A DNA stretch of 64,000 nt from Spirogloea muscicola (taxonomy: Eukaryota > Streptophyta > Zygnematophyceae > Spirogloeales > Spirogloeaceae). The notes under the pieces are model-generated. The model was not told the DNA's origin and made no database searches. It was given only the letters and a program-made list of their open reading frames with translations. The position numbers were made by a program, and so were the translations under genes. The stretch covers positions 406,749-470,748 of the forward strand of contig WELB01000039.1 in assembly GCA_009602725.1 (NCBI GenBank). Reading direction: 5' to 3'. Below, piece by piece: positions 1 through 10,814 of the stretch (its first letter is position 1; every line of letters starts with the position of its first letter).

Positions 1-1765
1 GTGCCCAGGCTTCTCTGAGTAAGTTTGGGCTCCCTCAAAGTCATGGATGGCAGTCATGCAAAAGTCGTCTTTGCTTTTTCCAGGACAGACGGTATCCACG
101 CGGTAGTCCAAGCTTTGCATTGCCTGATAAGGCACCATCACCTCGTAGTCTTCTACATAGTCCTGTCAATGCAGAGATACAGTGATCAAGCACAGCATAT
201 ACACTTCGACAGCACTTGATCAGGCAGAACAGGGCAAGTGGATATAATAAGACATGAACTATGAGCTCAAAGTAGTACATAGGGAGGAACTTGATTGTGC
301 ATAGTCACTCTGGCAAGATATTCACCCCAGCTAATAGGAGCACCCTCTTGTCGCTTCCTTGCACTCTTGCCCCCATAGCCATCAAGAGCAACCCAATAAA
401 TTCAGGATGCCCCAGCCAGCCCGCGCCTGTGACAAGGCATTCGTCCATGAAGCAGGCAGATATAGGGTCGGGCTCTTCCCAAACTGCTCCTGCAGCAACC
501 AGAGCTGGCTTGCAAGCAGGATATGCTGTACACTTCTTGCCCTGCACAATCACCACACCATCAATATCAGCTGCATAATAGGGTACGAACAAGTGGTAAT
601 CAAGTCTCTGTCCTGTGAAGTCAAGTCAAGTCAAGTCATGATCAAGTCACTCAAAGCACTGAGTAATGTAAGAATTACAAGTATACTGTAAGCAGGTCGT
701 CAAATTGAGTAGGCAGTCACATTGCTAGCCACCTTCTGTCAGTTGCAGCAGCCCTCGTCAACAAAAGGTACCACTAACCTTGAGCACACCAGCTGCAGCA
801 AGTATGAGCGGCCCATGACAGATCGCAGCTATTGGCTTCAGAGCTGCACTGAAGCCCTGGACCAACTTGATCACAGACTCATCAACCGAGAGATACTCTG
901 GAGCACGGCCTCCAGGAATCACAAGTGCATCGTATTCGTCCCATGAAACCTCGCTGAAAGTTGCATTGAGCACAAAATTGTGGCCTGGCTTCTCGCTGTA
1001 AGTCTGCTTGTGGAAGGCATCAAACCAGGGGCAGAGGACAGACTTCAGCAGATACACCTAGCTAAGCACAGCAACTGTGCAGCTTGCTCCAGCTTGTTGT
1101 CATACATGCATCACAGGGTTGTCAAGTTGCTGGCAGTCCATTCAAACAATGGGAAAACGACCACCACATGCTAGCTTCCTTGCATGACTATTTTTGTCAT
1201 TCTTAACAAAATATAACAAAATTCAAAGCAGGAATGAAATCCCAGAGATTATGTGTTTCTGACAAAAGCAATTTGCATCATACTGACAGAAGAACGTAGA
1301 AGTCAATTAGCAGGCTTGTTTTTGCAGGTTTTCATGAAGAGGACCAACAAGCCCACATACTTGATCACCTTCGAAATCGTGGACGGCTGTGCGGCAGATG
1401 TCGCCCTCCTTCTTACCCGGGCACACCGCGTCCGTGCTGAAGCCAAGAGCCTGGAGCGTCTGAAACGGTACCATTACCTGCGAGCCGTGCGAGCAATGCC
1501 ATTGTGGTGAGCTGCCTCAGAGTTGCAGAGCTGCAGACATGGCAGGCCATGGCGACAGCGTGTGTGGCGGGCACATGAGCGTCGCCTGCCAATTAGCGGT
1601 GCGACGAAGCACGCAGCACAGGGGGCCTTGACCCTGGAGCTCTCCTTGCGCTGGCGCCTGCCGTTGGCCACTCCCACAGCATGGCGGTGAAGACCCGGAG
1701 ATGCTCACCTCGTAGTCCTCGGCGTAGTCGCCAACCAGGAACAGGATGCGCCTGCCTGGCACCAT
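1..1765 (-). CDS. Tandem-domain DJ-1/PfpI family protein (3' end outside window)
   Basis: Five exons are visible: 1709-1765, 1361-1477, 779-1003, 326-541 and 1-162, all phase 0 with GT-AG borders; the last runs off the window. Domain 1 starts at the ATG ([19 protein letters not shown]) and carries the nucleophile-elbow motif [14 protein letters not shown] in exon 3. Exon 4 ends domain 1, and its final strand KRVLLLAG joins exon 5 ([15 protein letters not shown]), which repeats the start of domain 1. Two fused DJ-1 domains are the arrangement of plant DJ1A/B-type proteins, linked in that family to oxidative-stress and glyoxalase/deglycase-type activity; the activity here is inferred from family. 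The start has an ATG in a GCC-rich context. The exon 5 product is close to exons 1-2, as expected for an internal duplication. Confidence 0.9.
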
Positions 1766-1924
1766 GGCGGCGGCGGCTGTGGCGGCGGCGGCGGCGTGGG
1801 TGGCGTGCCAGCGCGTGGCGCATGCAGAGAGGGTGCGGAGTGAGCAGAAGTTAGTACCAACATGAAGACATGGGGCTACATGAAACGAAGCCCTATGCTA
1901 AGGTCAGGCCCCTTCGTAGCTCCT

Positions 1925-2010
1925 AAGCGCGCTTTTGGCCCCTTCGAACCTTCATTCTTTTTCGGGCTGGCTTTTCACAGCCCTTGCCCCCATTGGGAGT
2001 GCCACTTCTT
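1925..2010 (+). repeat. Arm of foldback repeat family A
   Basis: This copy carries the order seen many times in the window: GGCCCCTTCGAAC, then a T-rich spacer, then GGGCTGGCTTTTCACAGCCC, then TTGCCCCCATT. Other copies lie, in either orientation, near 2480-2560, 2700-2770, 2900-2960, 5810-5860, 5935-6000, 6180-6250, 6380-6440, 11460-11600, 12290-12390, 12500-12590, 12905-12960, 14435-14490, 20325-20390, 20785-20840, 22855-22920, 23005-23189, 24236-24310, 24712-24849, 37325-37360, 37660-37735 and 57900-57950. It is non-coding. Confidence 0.75.
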
Positions 2011-2039
2011 CTTATGCTAAGGTGGCTAAGGCCACAGTT

Positions 2040-2470
2040 GATCATCAGTAACCACGAGTGAGCACATACAAGTTCGACAAGCTAATTTGGAAGAAGTGGC
2101 ACTCCCAATGAAGAAAATGCGTGTATGTTAAGAGATGGGGAGGCCATGTGTGGCCAAGTACAAAGGCAAGCACATTGGACAAATGTACGTCACCTGCTGC
2201 TAAGCTGACCCGCTCAGTAACCACGAGTCAGCACATAGAGGTCGCTAGCTGACGCTCGAATACCGGACGGCAATTGACTAGCTCTTGTGCCAGCAGCTAA
2301 GGCTCGACCAGCTTTCTGATGCAGAGCATACGCCTGAGCTCGTTGCAGACAGGTTGACACTCGACGTCGCAGAAATGACAGATAGGCTGCCGGCATACCC
2401 ATCTGGGCTGGGAGCATATCCTCGCGTCGTGCATATCCCAGACTCGCTATGTTCTCGAGTAGGGTATGGA
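2040..2470 (-). mobile_element. LINE 3' end fragment
   Basis: The minus-strand translation contains AAYLSFLRRRVSTCLQRAQ followed by HQKAGRALAAG and SDLYVLTRGY-stop. The same C-terminal block recurs in at least eight places in this window. Nearby residues resemble the IDIFGCLGPRFHTLL block seen at the end of non-LTR retrotransposon reverse-transcriptase ORFs. Frames are broken, so this is a 5'-truncated dead copy. A second short tail of the same kind lies at 2040-2095. Confidence 0.6.
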
Positions 2471-2479
2471 AGCGAGGAC

Positions 2480-3000
2480 AGCCCTTGCCCCCAATGGGGG
2501 CAAGGGTTGTGAAAAGCCAGCCCAAAAAGAATTGACAAAGGTTCGAAGGGGCCTCTTGGGAAAAAAAAGGGACGTGTATTTGAAAGAAACGAAGGCCAAA
2601 TGGCCGGAGCTCCGGCAAGGAAGCAGGTGGCCTGACTTAGAGCGCGCCCAGCACGCTGATGAATAGCTAGAGCCCAGCTTCGCCTAGCCCCCTTCTTGTA
2701 CTTCGTTCATTCTGTTTTTTGGGCTGGCTGTTCCAGCCCATATCCTCAATGGGCGAGCCCTTTCTCTCCAGAGAGAAAGAGGCACGTCGTGCGCATGAAA
2801 TGTGAGGGAGGCCAAGCGGAGCCATCACACTGCACAGGCGAAAGAATCTGGAAAGTTGGGGCTACACGGAGCGAAGCCCTTGACTGAGAGGAAACAGCGC
2901 TTCCAAATTGACTGATGGCTGTGAGAGGCCAGCCCAAAACGATGGACAAGGTTAAAGAGGGGGCTACACAGGAGCGAACGCACAACTGAATGGAATTGGC
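2480..3000. repeat. Cluster of family A and family B repeat fragments
   Basis: At 2481-2540 a CAGCCCTTGCCCCC arm meets its inverse and forms a short hairpin. Copies of family A arms follow at 2700-2770 (plus) and 2900-2960 (minus). At 2784-2850 there is a copy of family B (CATGAAATGTGAGGGAGGCC…CAGGCGA), the sequence that forms a large hairpin at 22678-22818. No gene is supported here. Confidence 0.6.
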
Positions 3001-3009
3001 TCTTCAAAA

Positions 3010-4320
3010 ATGATGCGGCTGCTCACAGTATAGCAGCGGCTCCCACTGGGCCGCCTTGCTAGTGAGACATACAAGAGGTCTGCGGTGCAAGCGGGTAATG
3101 GCTCCGCCCAATTGCCAGAGATCATGGTCACGTATCACTATGATGTCCGCTGCCCGACTCTAGCTGTGTTTTGTTGCTGGTCCTACATTGTACTTTTATG
3201 TGAGGTGAAGAGATGGATGATGGAAGAAAGAATGGCGACTCAATAAGAAATGGCATTCCACCATCTTGCTAGCGGAAGAAAGTCATTACCATACGCCGGC
3301 TGACAGGTGGCAGCACGACTATATCCTCACGCCAAACAATCACAATCACGTCACCTGTACTGACAGTGACCTTCAATTTGCAGTCAGATTATTCACGTAC
3401 AACGTCAAAGAGCTCCTCTGCTGGCACTGTTATGCCACAACATGCGGAGAGGTACATTGTGGGCAGGCCACTGCCCTCGTTGGAGATCATTGCCCCTTAC
3501 TTCTTCCTGCTGGAGGACCTTACCTTCACATGTTCATGATTGACACGGTAATGATTGTTCATGATTGACCACAAGAATGTTGAATGTAGCAGTATGATGA
3601 AGCAGCGAGTTTCGCTGTGGAACCATCCAGTCAAACGTGTTAGTGTGGTAATCCAGCAAATGGGCTGCGAACCACCAGACTCAGCCTAGTGGGCCGCTGG
3701 AGCGCCCAGTAAGAAGGGGTGCCCGGCACTTTGGGCTGATTCTGAATTCGAGGTGACTGCACTGCTGCTCCTGGGGTAGGAGACGAAGCAGATCTCAATG
3801 TCCAATCTCAAAGGATGATTAGCAAGCTTGATGCAGAAAAAAACGTTCCGCTTCTTGGCAACACACTAGGAGCTGCGAGCTGGCAACCCAGAAGCACAAC
3901 GGAGTTCTGGCAGCAGAATTTGAACCAGTCTTTGCACAAGAGGCTGTGAATGTGTGGTGGTATCATTAGTTGTCTCTGGCCAAGATTTATCATCAAGTGC
4001 TGCAGCTACACTTCTGCTTCAAGCAGCAATGCATAATCACAACAATCAAGCCACCAGCCTCCAAGCCCCCCCACCCTCCCTCCCCCCCTTTCCCTCTCTC
4101 AGATTGAACTAGAAGTCATGATCGACAAGTTGCAAGATGCAGCACAGTTACTGAGAGCGTGATGGCTTCACTGAAATCCTGGAAAAAGGTTCAGTGGAGC
4201 CCTCCCGCACTCTGACCAGTCTTGACGATGGCCAACAGATGCTTGTGCAATAAAATTAGCTTCAAATTGAAAGGCTGTCCAATAACACGAATAATTGGCA
4301 GGCCTCACAAGGCGAACGCC
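3010..4320. other. Gene-free interval between DJ-1 repeats and rbcS
   Basis: No ORF with recognisable family features or a convincing exon chain was found on either strand. A polypyrimidine CCTCCC/CCCCCC run lies at about 4065-4095. The segment next to 4326 is presumably rbcS 3' UTR; the rest is unassigned. Confidence 0.5.
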
Positions 4321-4325
4321 ACCAT

Positions 4326-5315
4326 CTACTGGGGCTTGGCGACGATGAAACCGCAGCACTGGACCTGCCTGCTCCTGTCGAAGCCAATGACGCGGATGAA
4401 GGCCTTCGGGTACTCCTTCTTGCAGTTGGCGACCTCCTGGAGAACCTGGGTGGAGTCGTTGCAGCCGAACATGGGGAGCTTCCACATGGTCCAGTAGCGG
4501 CCATCATAGTAGCCAGGGCTCCGGTTGTTGTAGCGAGAGATGGTGCCAACCTGCCAGGCATCAGCACCACAAGCTAGCTTCAGGACGAGCCGAAGCTAGA
4601 TCTGATCTTACAGCTCCTTCTGCCAACTAAACTGAAGCAGATCAGAGCAGATCATCGACGGTAAGCAAGGTGCCTGCACTTGTCAGATGCTAGCAACGCA
4701 CCTCGTCGAACTCGATGCAGGGGATCCAGCCCTTCAACAGCAGGTAGTCAATCTCCTTGGCAATGGCCTCATCGGACAGGGGGGGGAGGTAGGACAGGGT
4801 CTCGAACTTGGGGTTGTTGTAAGGGGGCCACACCTGGCGACACATCAAAGACAGTACGAGTGATGAGCACGCCGTGCCAGGAGCATCAAGGATCGGCTCT
4901 GAGCAACGTGATGAAAGGCAGGGCAGAGATGAAGCAATGGCATTTGAGGACTGCAGCTTCAGCTCAGGCGGATGTGAGAAGGTGAGTGGCAATGTGACAA
5001 AGCTCAGGCGCATGTGAGAAGGTGAGTGGCAATGTGACAATGCAGGCCGCGGGAAGGTCAGATCTGAGCTCAGAGGCAACGATTAGCCGAGGAGAGGCGG
5101 AGGGGGGGCGCCAGAGGGAGGGCTCTCACGAGGAAGGCGTTGGTCTTGGAGCCGTTGGAGGTGGTCTTCAGGGCCCACTCGTTGGCGGCGCCGGCGTTGC
5201 GGCGGAGGCCGGAGAAGGCGGGGACGACGGAGGTGGAGCGGGAGGCGGGCGCGGCGGCGAGGGCGGGCGCGGCGGCGGCGACGGCCAAGGCGGAGGTGGC
5301 GGCGAGGGCGGCCAT
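4326..5315 (-). CDS. rbcS: RuBisCO small subunit precursor
   Basis: Three exons (5130-5315, 4702-4833, 4326-4550; introns GT-AG, all phase 0) encode 180 residues, the usual precursor size. Residues 1 to about 60 are an Ala/Ser-rich plastid transit region. The mature part begins around VWPPYNN and keeps family blocks [51 protein letters not shown] and the C-terminal GFIVAKPQ. It assembles with the large subunit in the plastid stroma for CO2 fixation. Introns fall after TNAFL and after EFDE. The start is the first in-frame ATG (5315) heading the transit peptide; longer upstream extensions lack an ATG-led conserved sequence. A GC-rich upstream region (5316-5640) has inverted repeats listed separately. 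Confidence 0.97.
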
Positions 5316-5420
5316 GGCGGCGGCTGGATAGGGTGTGGCGGGGAGGGGGCCGCTGACAAATGAGTCAGGGAGGGGGAGGGGGGTTTTGTGGAGGTACCCG
5401 TTGGCGGGGGGCCCAGAATG

Positions 5421-5444
5421 GCCGTCCGATCGGGATCGGACGGC
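5421..5444. promoter_or_regulatory. Inverted repeat upstream of rbcS
   Basis: GCCGTCCGATC at 5421-5431, a 2-base spacer, and its exact inverse at 5434-5444 form a perfect 11-bp palindrome arm pair about 105-130 bases upstream of the rbcS ATG. A related GGCCGTCGGATCC sequence lies at about 5523-5537. The position and repetition suggest a protein-binding site in the rbcS promoter; function is inferred only. Confidence 0.45.
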
Positions 5445-5779
5445 GCAGCGCGCCGCCCCGGCGCCGCCGATATGCGGCCGCCGGGGATGGGGATGAGATT
5501 CATCCTCCACCACTGGTCGGCCCGGCCGTCGGATCCGATGCATCTCGGCGGCCGCGTGCGGACGCGCGTGAAGCGCGGGACGGGACGGCCCTCAACGGAC
5601 CCGAGGAGCCCCGCGTCGCATTAAACGAGCGTTGCCGGGACTGAAATATCGGCCTCGGCCCTGCTCCAGGCAAGTGGGAAGCGGCAGTTGTGGGGCGGCA
5701 TCATCGTCGGCGTGGCTGCAAGCTGCCTGGTTGGTTGGCTGGTTCGGTCGGTCGATCGTTATTTTGTTCTCGAACTAGC

Positions 5780-6440
5780 TTCTGGAAGTGTCTATCCTCC
5801 TCCTTACAAGCTGGCCATTCACAGCCCCCGCCCCCTTCGGAAGAGCTTCACTTCTTCACGCAGTGTACTGGCTTGCGTTGGCCCTCCCTCATTTCTCCCT
5901 TTTGGCTGGTTGGCCGTTCTTTGGCTGATTGAAGAAAGGGCTCGCCCATTGAGGAGAGGGGCTGGACAAGCCAGCCCAAAAAAGAATGAACAAAGTACGA
6001 GAACGCTGATTGGCCGCCACTTCCGCCTGGCTCCGTCCGCTACTCCGGCACACCCTTCTGGACCCTAGCCTCTCTGATTTGCGGCTGCTTAGCAGGGGTT
6101 ACTGAGTAATTTGTAGCTGCTTTCTTTCTTTGTGTGCTTTGGTTTCTTAGCGCTTCCTCTGGCTTCCTCTGGCCCCCTTCTCGTACTTTGTTCATTCTTT
6201 TTTGGGCTGGCTTGTCCAGCCCCTATCCTCAATGGGCGAGCCCTTTCTTCTGTAGCTACTCTCGTCTCCTCACAGCCACTACCGCCCTTGCTATCGGTCA
6301 AGCTCGTCAAAAGCGATGCTTGTGAATAAAAGCTTCTCTTAGTAGGGGGCCATGGATGAGAAAAGAGAAAGACGCTTTCAGTAGGGCGATGACTGTGATT
6401 GGCCAACCCAGTGAAAAGAATGAACAAAGCTCGAAGGGGC
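5780..6440. repeat. Family A repeat cluster, four arms in alternating orientation
   Basis: Arms occur at about 5810-5860 (plus), 5935-6000 (minus), 6180-6250 (plus) and 6380-6440 (minus). The two inner arms share the variant TCCTCAATGGGCGAGCCCTTTC, while the outer arms carry the CACAGCC form. Sequence beyond the arms (TTAGCGCTTCC next to GGCCCC) also recurs at 24300-24340, so the unit is longer than the arm itself. Confidence 0.6.
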
Positions 6441-6499
6441 CAGAAAAGCGCTAAATCCGCTCACTCCGCTGCCTCGGGCTGACCACTCGGGCCCCCCTG

Positions 6500-6775
6500 C
6501 CCACGACGTCAATGTCTCCGGCTGACATGGGCTTGCCTGCTGCATATCTGTCGTTCTTGCGACAACGAGTTTCAGCCTGTTTGCAGCGTGCTCAGGCTAA
6601 TGCATTGCACCAGAAGGCTGGGCGAGTTCTAGTTGGTGGCAGAAGGGCTTCGAATCTGCCATCAGGCATCGATTAGCGACCTTCATGTATTGACCCGTGG
6701 TTACTGAGCGGGTCAATCTGCCGTGGGTGATGAACATCATCAGTTGTGCTTGCCCTTGGCCATTTTGGCCTGCGT
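6500..6775 (+). mobile_element. LINE 3' end fragment
   Basis: Plus-strand translation gives AAYLSFLRQRVSACLQRAQ, HQKAGRVLVGG and then a frame-broken SDLxVLTRGY-like tail, followed by a TTGACCCGTGGTTACTGAGC 3' sequence shared with the other copies. It is a truncated, non-functional copy. Confidence 0.6.
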
Positions 6776-7133
6776 TTGTTTGAAAGACACGAAAAGTTTT
6801 CTTGCCATACATTGGAAGTGCTGTGTCTTCATTGCCCTCATAGGAGGAAGTCTTGATGCCCGGGGCACTATCAGGCAGGCCATGGGCCTGCGCTGTGGGG
6901 CTTGTTTCCCTGCAACAATGCTAGCATGCCTGACCTCCGGCTGCTCCTCCGTAGCTGTCAAGCTTGCGTGGGTTCACAGTCGCCCTTCGCATTTCAGGTG
7001 CTGTCGCTCTCTACCCCAACACTTGACTTGAGTGCTCTTAGCTCGCTTACCTTCCACCCGCTCGACTGCTGTTAGTAAGTGTGCTGAGCACGAAGCTAAG
7101 TAGGTCAAGCAAAAAGCACATCTCTTGGATGTA

Positions 7134-7593
7134 CAGTCATACCTCGTTATAGGCACGTCGGCCGGTGTGGCGAAAATGTGTGACTATATCGAGGTGTGCT
7201 TGTTCGTTGTAGAGGCACTATTGCCCCCGAATGTGCTTATACCGTGACAATCAGCAATATATCGAATTATATTGAAAAATGGCTTTTGGGGTTTAGGTTT
7301 AGGGTTAGGGTTTAAAAACTAGACCCTAACCCTAGACCTAAACCCAAAGCCCCACACCCTAAACCCTAAAGCTCAACCCTGTAGAGAATATGAGAGATAT
7401 GTTCATTTGTTTTCTTATAGGCACTTCTAGTGGGGAATCTGCCCCGAAAAACTGTGCCTGTACATAACGGCACGTTCCCTTATCGAGTCACTTTTGCCAG
7501 GGGAAAAAAGTGCTTCCCGCAAAAAGGTGCCACTATCGAGGGGTTGCCCGAAATGTGCCCTTATCCGTGGGTGCCTATAACGAGGTATGACTG
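7134..7593. mobile_element. Miniature Tc1/mariner-type transposon with telomere-repeat core
   Basis: A terminal inverted repeat of 23 bases starts CAGTCATACCTCGTTATAGG at 7134-7156 and is perfectly inverted at 7571-7593. Both ends are flanked by TA (7132-7133 and 7594-7595), the target duplication of Tc1/mariner elements. The 460-bp element has no transposase ORF, so it is a non-autonomous miniature element. Its centre (about 7285-7380) is a run of TTTAGGG-like units that inverts to CCCTAAA-like units. Confidence 0.85.
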
Positions 7594-7599
7594 TACATG

Positions 7600-8385
7600 G
7601 CAGGTACAAAGTCAAGATTGGACAACGAATACTTCATAAAACGGGACTTGCTCTTTGCCGTGTGTACAGCACTTTGAGTGACGTCAGCAACTGTAGAGGC
7701 CCTCTGGCAACAGAGGTACGTAATGCCATTTTTTTATCGCATTCAGAGCCCCTCCTTCAACCGCGTCCTCCACATCCACCCATTTGCCGCGGGCCCTTCC
7801 AGGTGGGGCATTATGCTCGTACTGTTTCCGCATCTAAATTTTACTTCCTTGCTTTCTGCATAGAAATGGCCGCAGCTCACCTGCCTTACTGCAAGCACAC
7901 TGCCTCACCCCTGACGCCAATACCAACGCGCTATGGCTTTCCTTTATCTTATACTGGTCAACAATGAAGCTTTGCAAATTGGGCTGTCTGATTTTGGCTG
8001 TATTTGGCCATCATCAGATCTTCTTCATCTGGCCAGTCATGAAGTGTCCCCACAACTTGTCGCCTGAGCAATGTGGCTCTCACTTCAATTGGTGTGCGCA
8101 CATTGGGGCCACCTCCCATATGCCGCCGGCTGTGTGCTACAAATTGGTAGCGAAGTATCTGCCTTGTGATGCTCATGCAAGAATTGAGGTATCCTATGCG
8201 CACATGTAAAGAGGCGCCTGCAGGTGTGCCATATGAGCCGCCTTTCTGCTCCTCACCCCAGCATTGCCCCGGACTGTGACAGGGTTAATCTCAAGTACCT
8301 AGACGATAGGTCAGCATGAAGAAGGAAGCGGATCTACTTTTTCTTTGGTGGTAATGATGAGCAGATGTAGCACAATTGTGGCTTC
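7600..8385. other. Unassigned stretch downstream of the miniature transposon
   Basis: No ORF with recognisable motifs or a consistent exon chain was identified. It may include the 3' UTR of the minus-strand gene ending at 8392. Confidence 0.4.
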
Positions 8386-8391
8386 CTGCCA

Positions 8392-9916
8392 TCAGTTCAG
8401 CTGCGGGGTGCGGTTGTACTGGTCATCACGGAAGAAGGCTGCAACTTTTTCAGCCTCAGAGGGCCGCATGCCCGTCCTACTCACAATCATCTCAGGGCCC
8501 GCTGATGCGATGGCTTCAATTGACCCAAAGGCTTGTAGCAGCTGCACAATGGCCACATAGAACAATGACACTGGCAGATCGAGCATGTGCAATGCAGTAC
8601 GATTTCCTTGCTCGACATTGTTGCTAAAGGAGAGGCCTGACTTATACCACATAAACACTGGGCCCGTCCAGGCTAGGGACAGCGAGCAATGCAGTAGCTA
8701 TGGCTTCTGGCGACTTCACCAGCTCCTGCCGCTGCCAGACCTTGCACAGAAAGAGTGAAGCCAGTAGCAATCGTGTTGGCACCAGCCACCCTTCTGAAGT
8801 CGAGCAAGTCATTGCATACGATGCATGCTGGAAAAGCTGCTTTGTGTGTCTGCTCAGAAATACTTGCCTCGGCACCGAGCACTTCCATGGTGCCTTGTCT
8901 CTTGCACTCTGCAAAGGCAGGCCTCAAAGATCTCATCATGAAATGCACTAGCAACGACTGTGAGGAATTTGACAAGTTGGCATTGGCAAGCAACTGAAAT
9001 CAAGCCACCTGCTCACCAGCTTGCACATGAACGAGCCGCAAGACCTTGGCTATTGCTGACAGCCCGTCTGCTACGAGGACAAATGGCGTCTTGCCAAAGC
9101 AGGACTTGCAGTGCCTGGTGCATTGCAGCTTTTGATTCTATATTGGCGATGTGCTTGTAACAGGCAATGGAGGTGCCGATGCATTTACGTGACATATTTA
9201 CAGCCTTGATCTTCGGATACTTGCACCTATCTCTGCAAAGTTGCCTGCTGATAACGCACCGAATTGGCAGCTCAGACATGTGTTGTGAAATGTGAGCACA
9301 CCGAAAGTAGGCCTTGTTGAATTCTGAATTTCTTTGGGGGCCTGGCGCAGCGACGACAACGTAGGACCGCTGAAAGCTTTGGCTCATCTTTGCTACTCTG
9401 CCACACACAGGTCTTCTTCAAGAATCAGAAGTCTGCCGACCCGCTCTAGCCAAGAAGTGATCCGTGGCCATGCAAGCGACCTGCGACCAGCAAGACTACT
9501 CAGTAGGCAGCTGTTAGAGTAGCAAGACTACCACGAAATGCATATAATCAGAATACCAGCATCTATAAATTTCACCTCTCCCAGACTTCGGGGTTGGCGT
9601 CAGGAGACCAGTCGGCGAGGATGATGAAGGCCATTGACACGCCGGTGGTGTTGAAGATCACATCCTTCAGCAGGACAAGCGGCCTACCCCGGTCAGACCA
9701 TGCGAGGTCGTCTTATCGAGGACGCAACCAGCGCGGCAGCCCGGGCCTCGTGAAGCAGATGTAGCAGCCATCAACCGGCAGGATTGCGGAGGTCTTGAGT
9801 CTGTAGCCGCCGGCTGCGCCTGCCTCCAGCGCCGCAGCCAGCGACCGGTGGGAGCGCTGCCACGCATCGCTCAATATACACGCCCCGGCTCCGCCGCAGC
9901 CGCGTGGCGCTGCCAT
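8392..9916 (-). CDS. Tentative multi-exon gene with C-terminal helix-hairpin-helix domain
   Basis: The clearest part is the last exon (8392 to about 8551) after a CATTGTGCAG acceptor: LLQAFGSIEAIASAGPEM, then GMRPSEAEKVAAFF, then stop. The preceding exon ends ALLAVPSLDGPS. Together these make a tandem HhH unit of the kind at the C-terminus of XPF/ERCC1/FAAP24-type DNA-repair proteins. Upstream candidate exons are about 9075-9170 (KTPFVLVADGLSAIAKVL), about 9595-9680 (KDVIFNTTGVSMAFIILADW) and an ATG exon from 9916 (MAAPRGCGGAG…). Several junctions, including one near 9713 that needs a very short intron or a frameshift, are not settled. Family assignment beyond HhH is inference; the upstream exons could belong to another gene. 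Confidence 0.4.
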
Positions 9917-10019
9917 GGCCGCCTGAACGGCGCGGAGGAGAGCACAGCGGCAGTGGGGACGAGCGACGATCTGGTGCCTGTGACTGTGACACGGGGGACG
10001 AGGAGATGGCCCTGGGCCA

Positions 10020-10561
10020 GGAAAAAAGATCGTGTATTAGAAAGAAATGTAGGCCAAATGGCCAGGTACAAAGGCAAGCACATCTAAAAATCTACATAAC
10101 CTACAGCAGATTGACCCGCTCAATAACCACGGGTCAAAACATAAAGGTCACTACTCGATGCATGAATACTAGATGCCAGGAACGGAGCCCTTCTGCCACC
10201 TACTAGAGCTCGCCCAGCTTTCTGGTGCAAGGCACTAGCCTGAGCACGCTGCAAACAGGCCGAAACTCGACGTCGCAAGAGCGACAGATATGCAGCTGGC
10301 AAGCCCATCTCAGCCGGAAACACCTGCGCGTCGAGTGTAGCCTAGATTGGCAATGTTTTGAAGCAGAGTGTGGAAACGAGGACCCAGACAGCCAAAGATG
10401 TCGATTGCAGCTGGCAGGAGTTGATCGCATTGGGGGTAATCGGAGTAATGCCGCAGTTTTCTTTGCTCTGCTCCGCCCACTGCGTGCCCAGCAATGTGTG
10501 TTGATGCTGGGCCTTTATATGCCTCCGTAACAACAACGCCGACCAGGGAGGGATGCACCAA
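10020..10561 (-). mobile_element. LINE 3' end, copy in minus orientation
   Basis: Minus translation reads VVVTEAYKGPASTHIAGH, then LLPAAIDIFGCLGPRFHTLL, then a frameshift into AAYLSLLRRRVSACLQRAQ, and ends SDLYVLTRGY-stop. This is the C-terminal region of a LINE ORF2-type polyprotein downstream of the reverse transcriptase. A non-coding tail ending CGTGTATTAGAAAGAAA (as read on the plus strand) follows. At 10.8-11.3 kb a second copy faces the opposite way. Confidence 0.7.
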
Positions 10562-10814
10562 TGCAACCCTCCACCAGCCGTCGTCTGCAGCCTGTTTGCA
10601 GCTTCTTCCTCCAGCGATCCTTGGCCCACGCCTTGCACCTGCGTGTGGCCGTGCTCTAGCTGCCGCTTCTGGCTCTCCGTCAAGGCGACTAATGTCCGGC
10701 GGCTAGACTTTGTGACTAGTGGCTGCTGGTTAACATTACAAAGTGAATATCCTTCGTGGTACTTGCTTAGTTGTATTTTTCGGCCCCTTCGAACCTGGTC
10801 CCTTCTTTTCGGGC

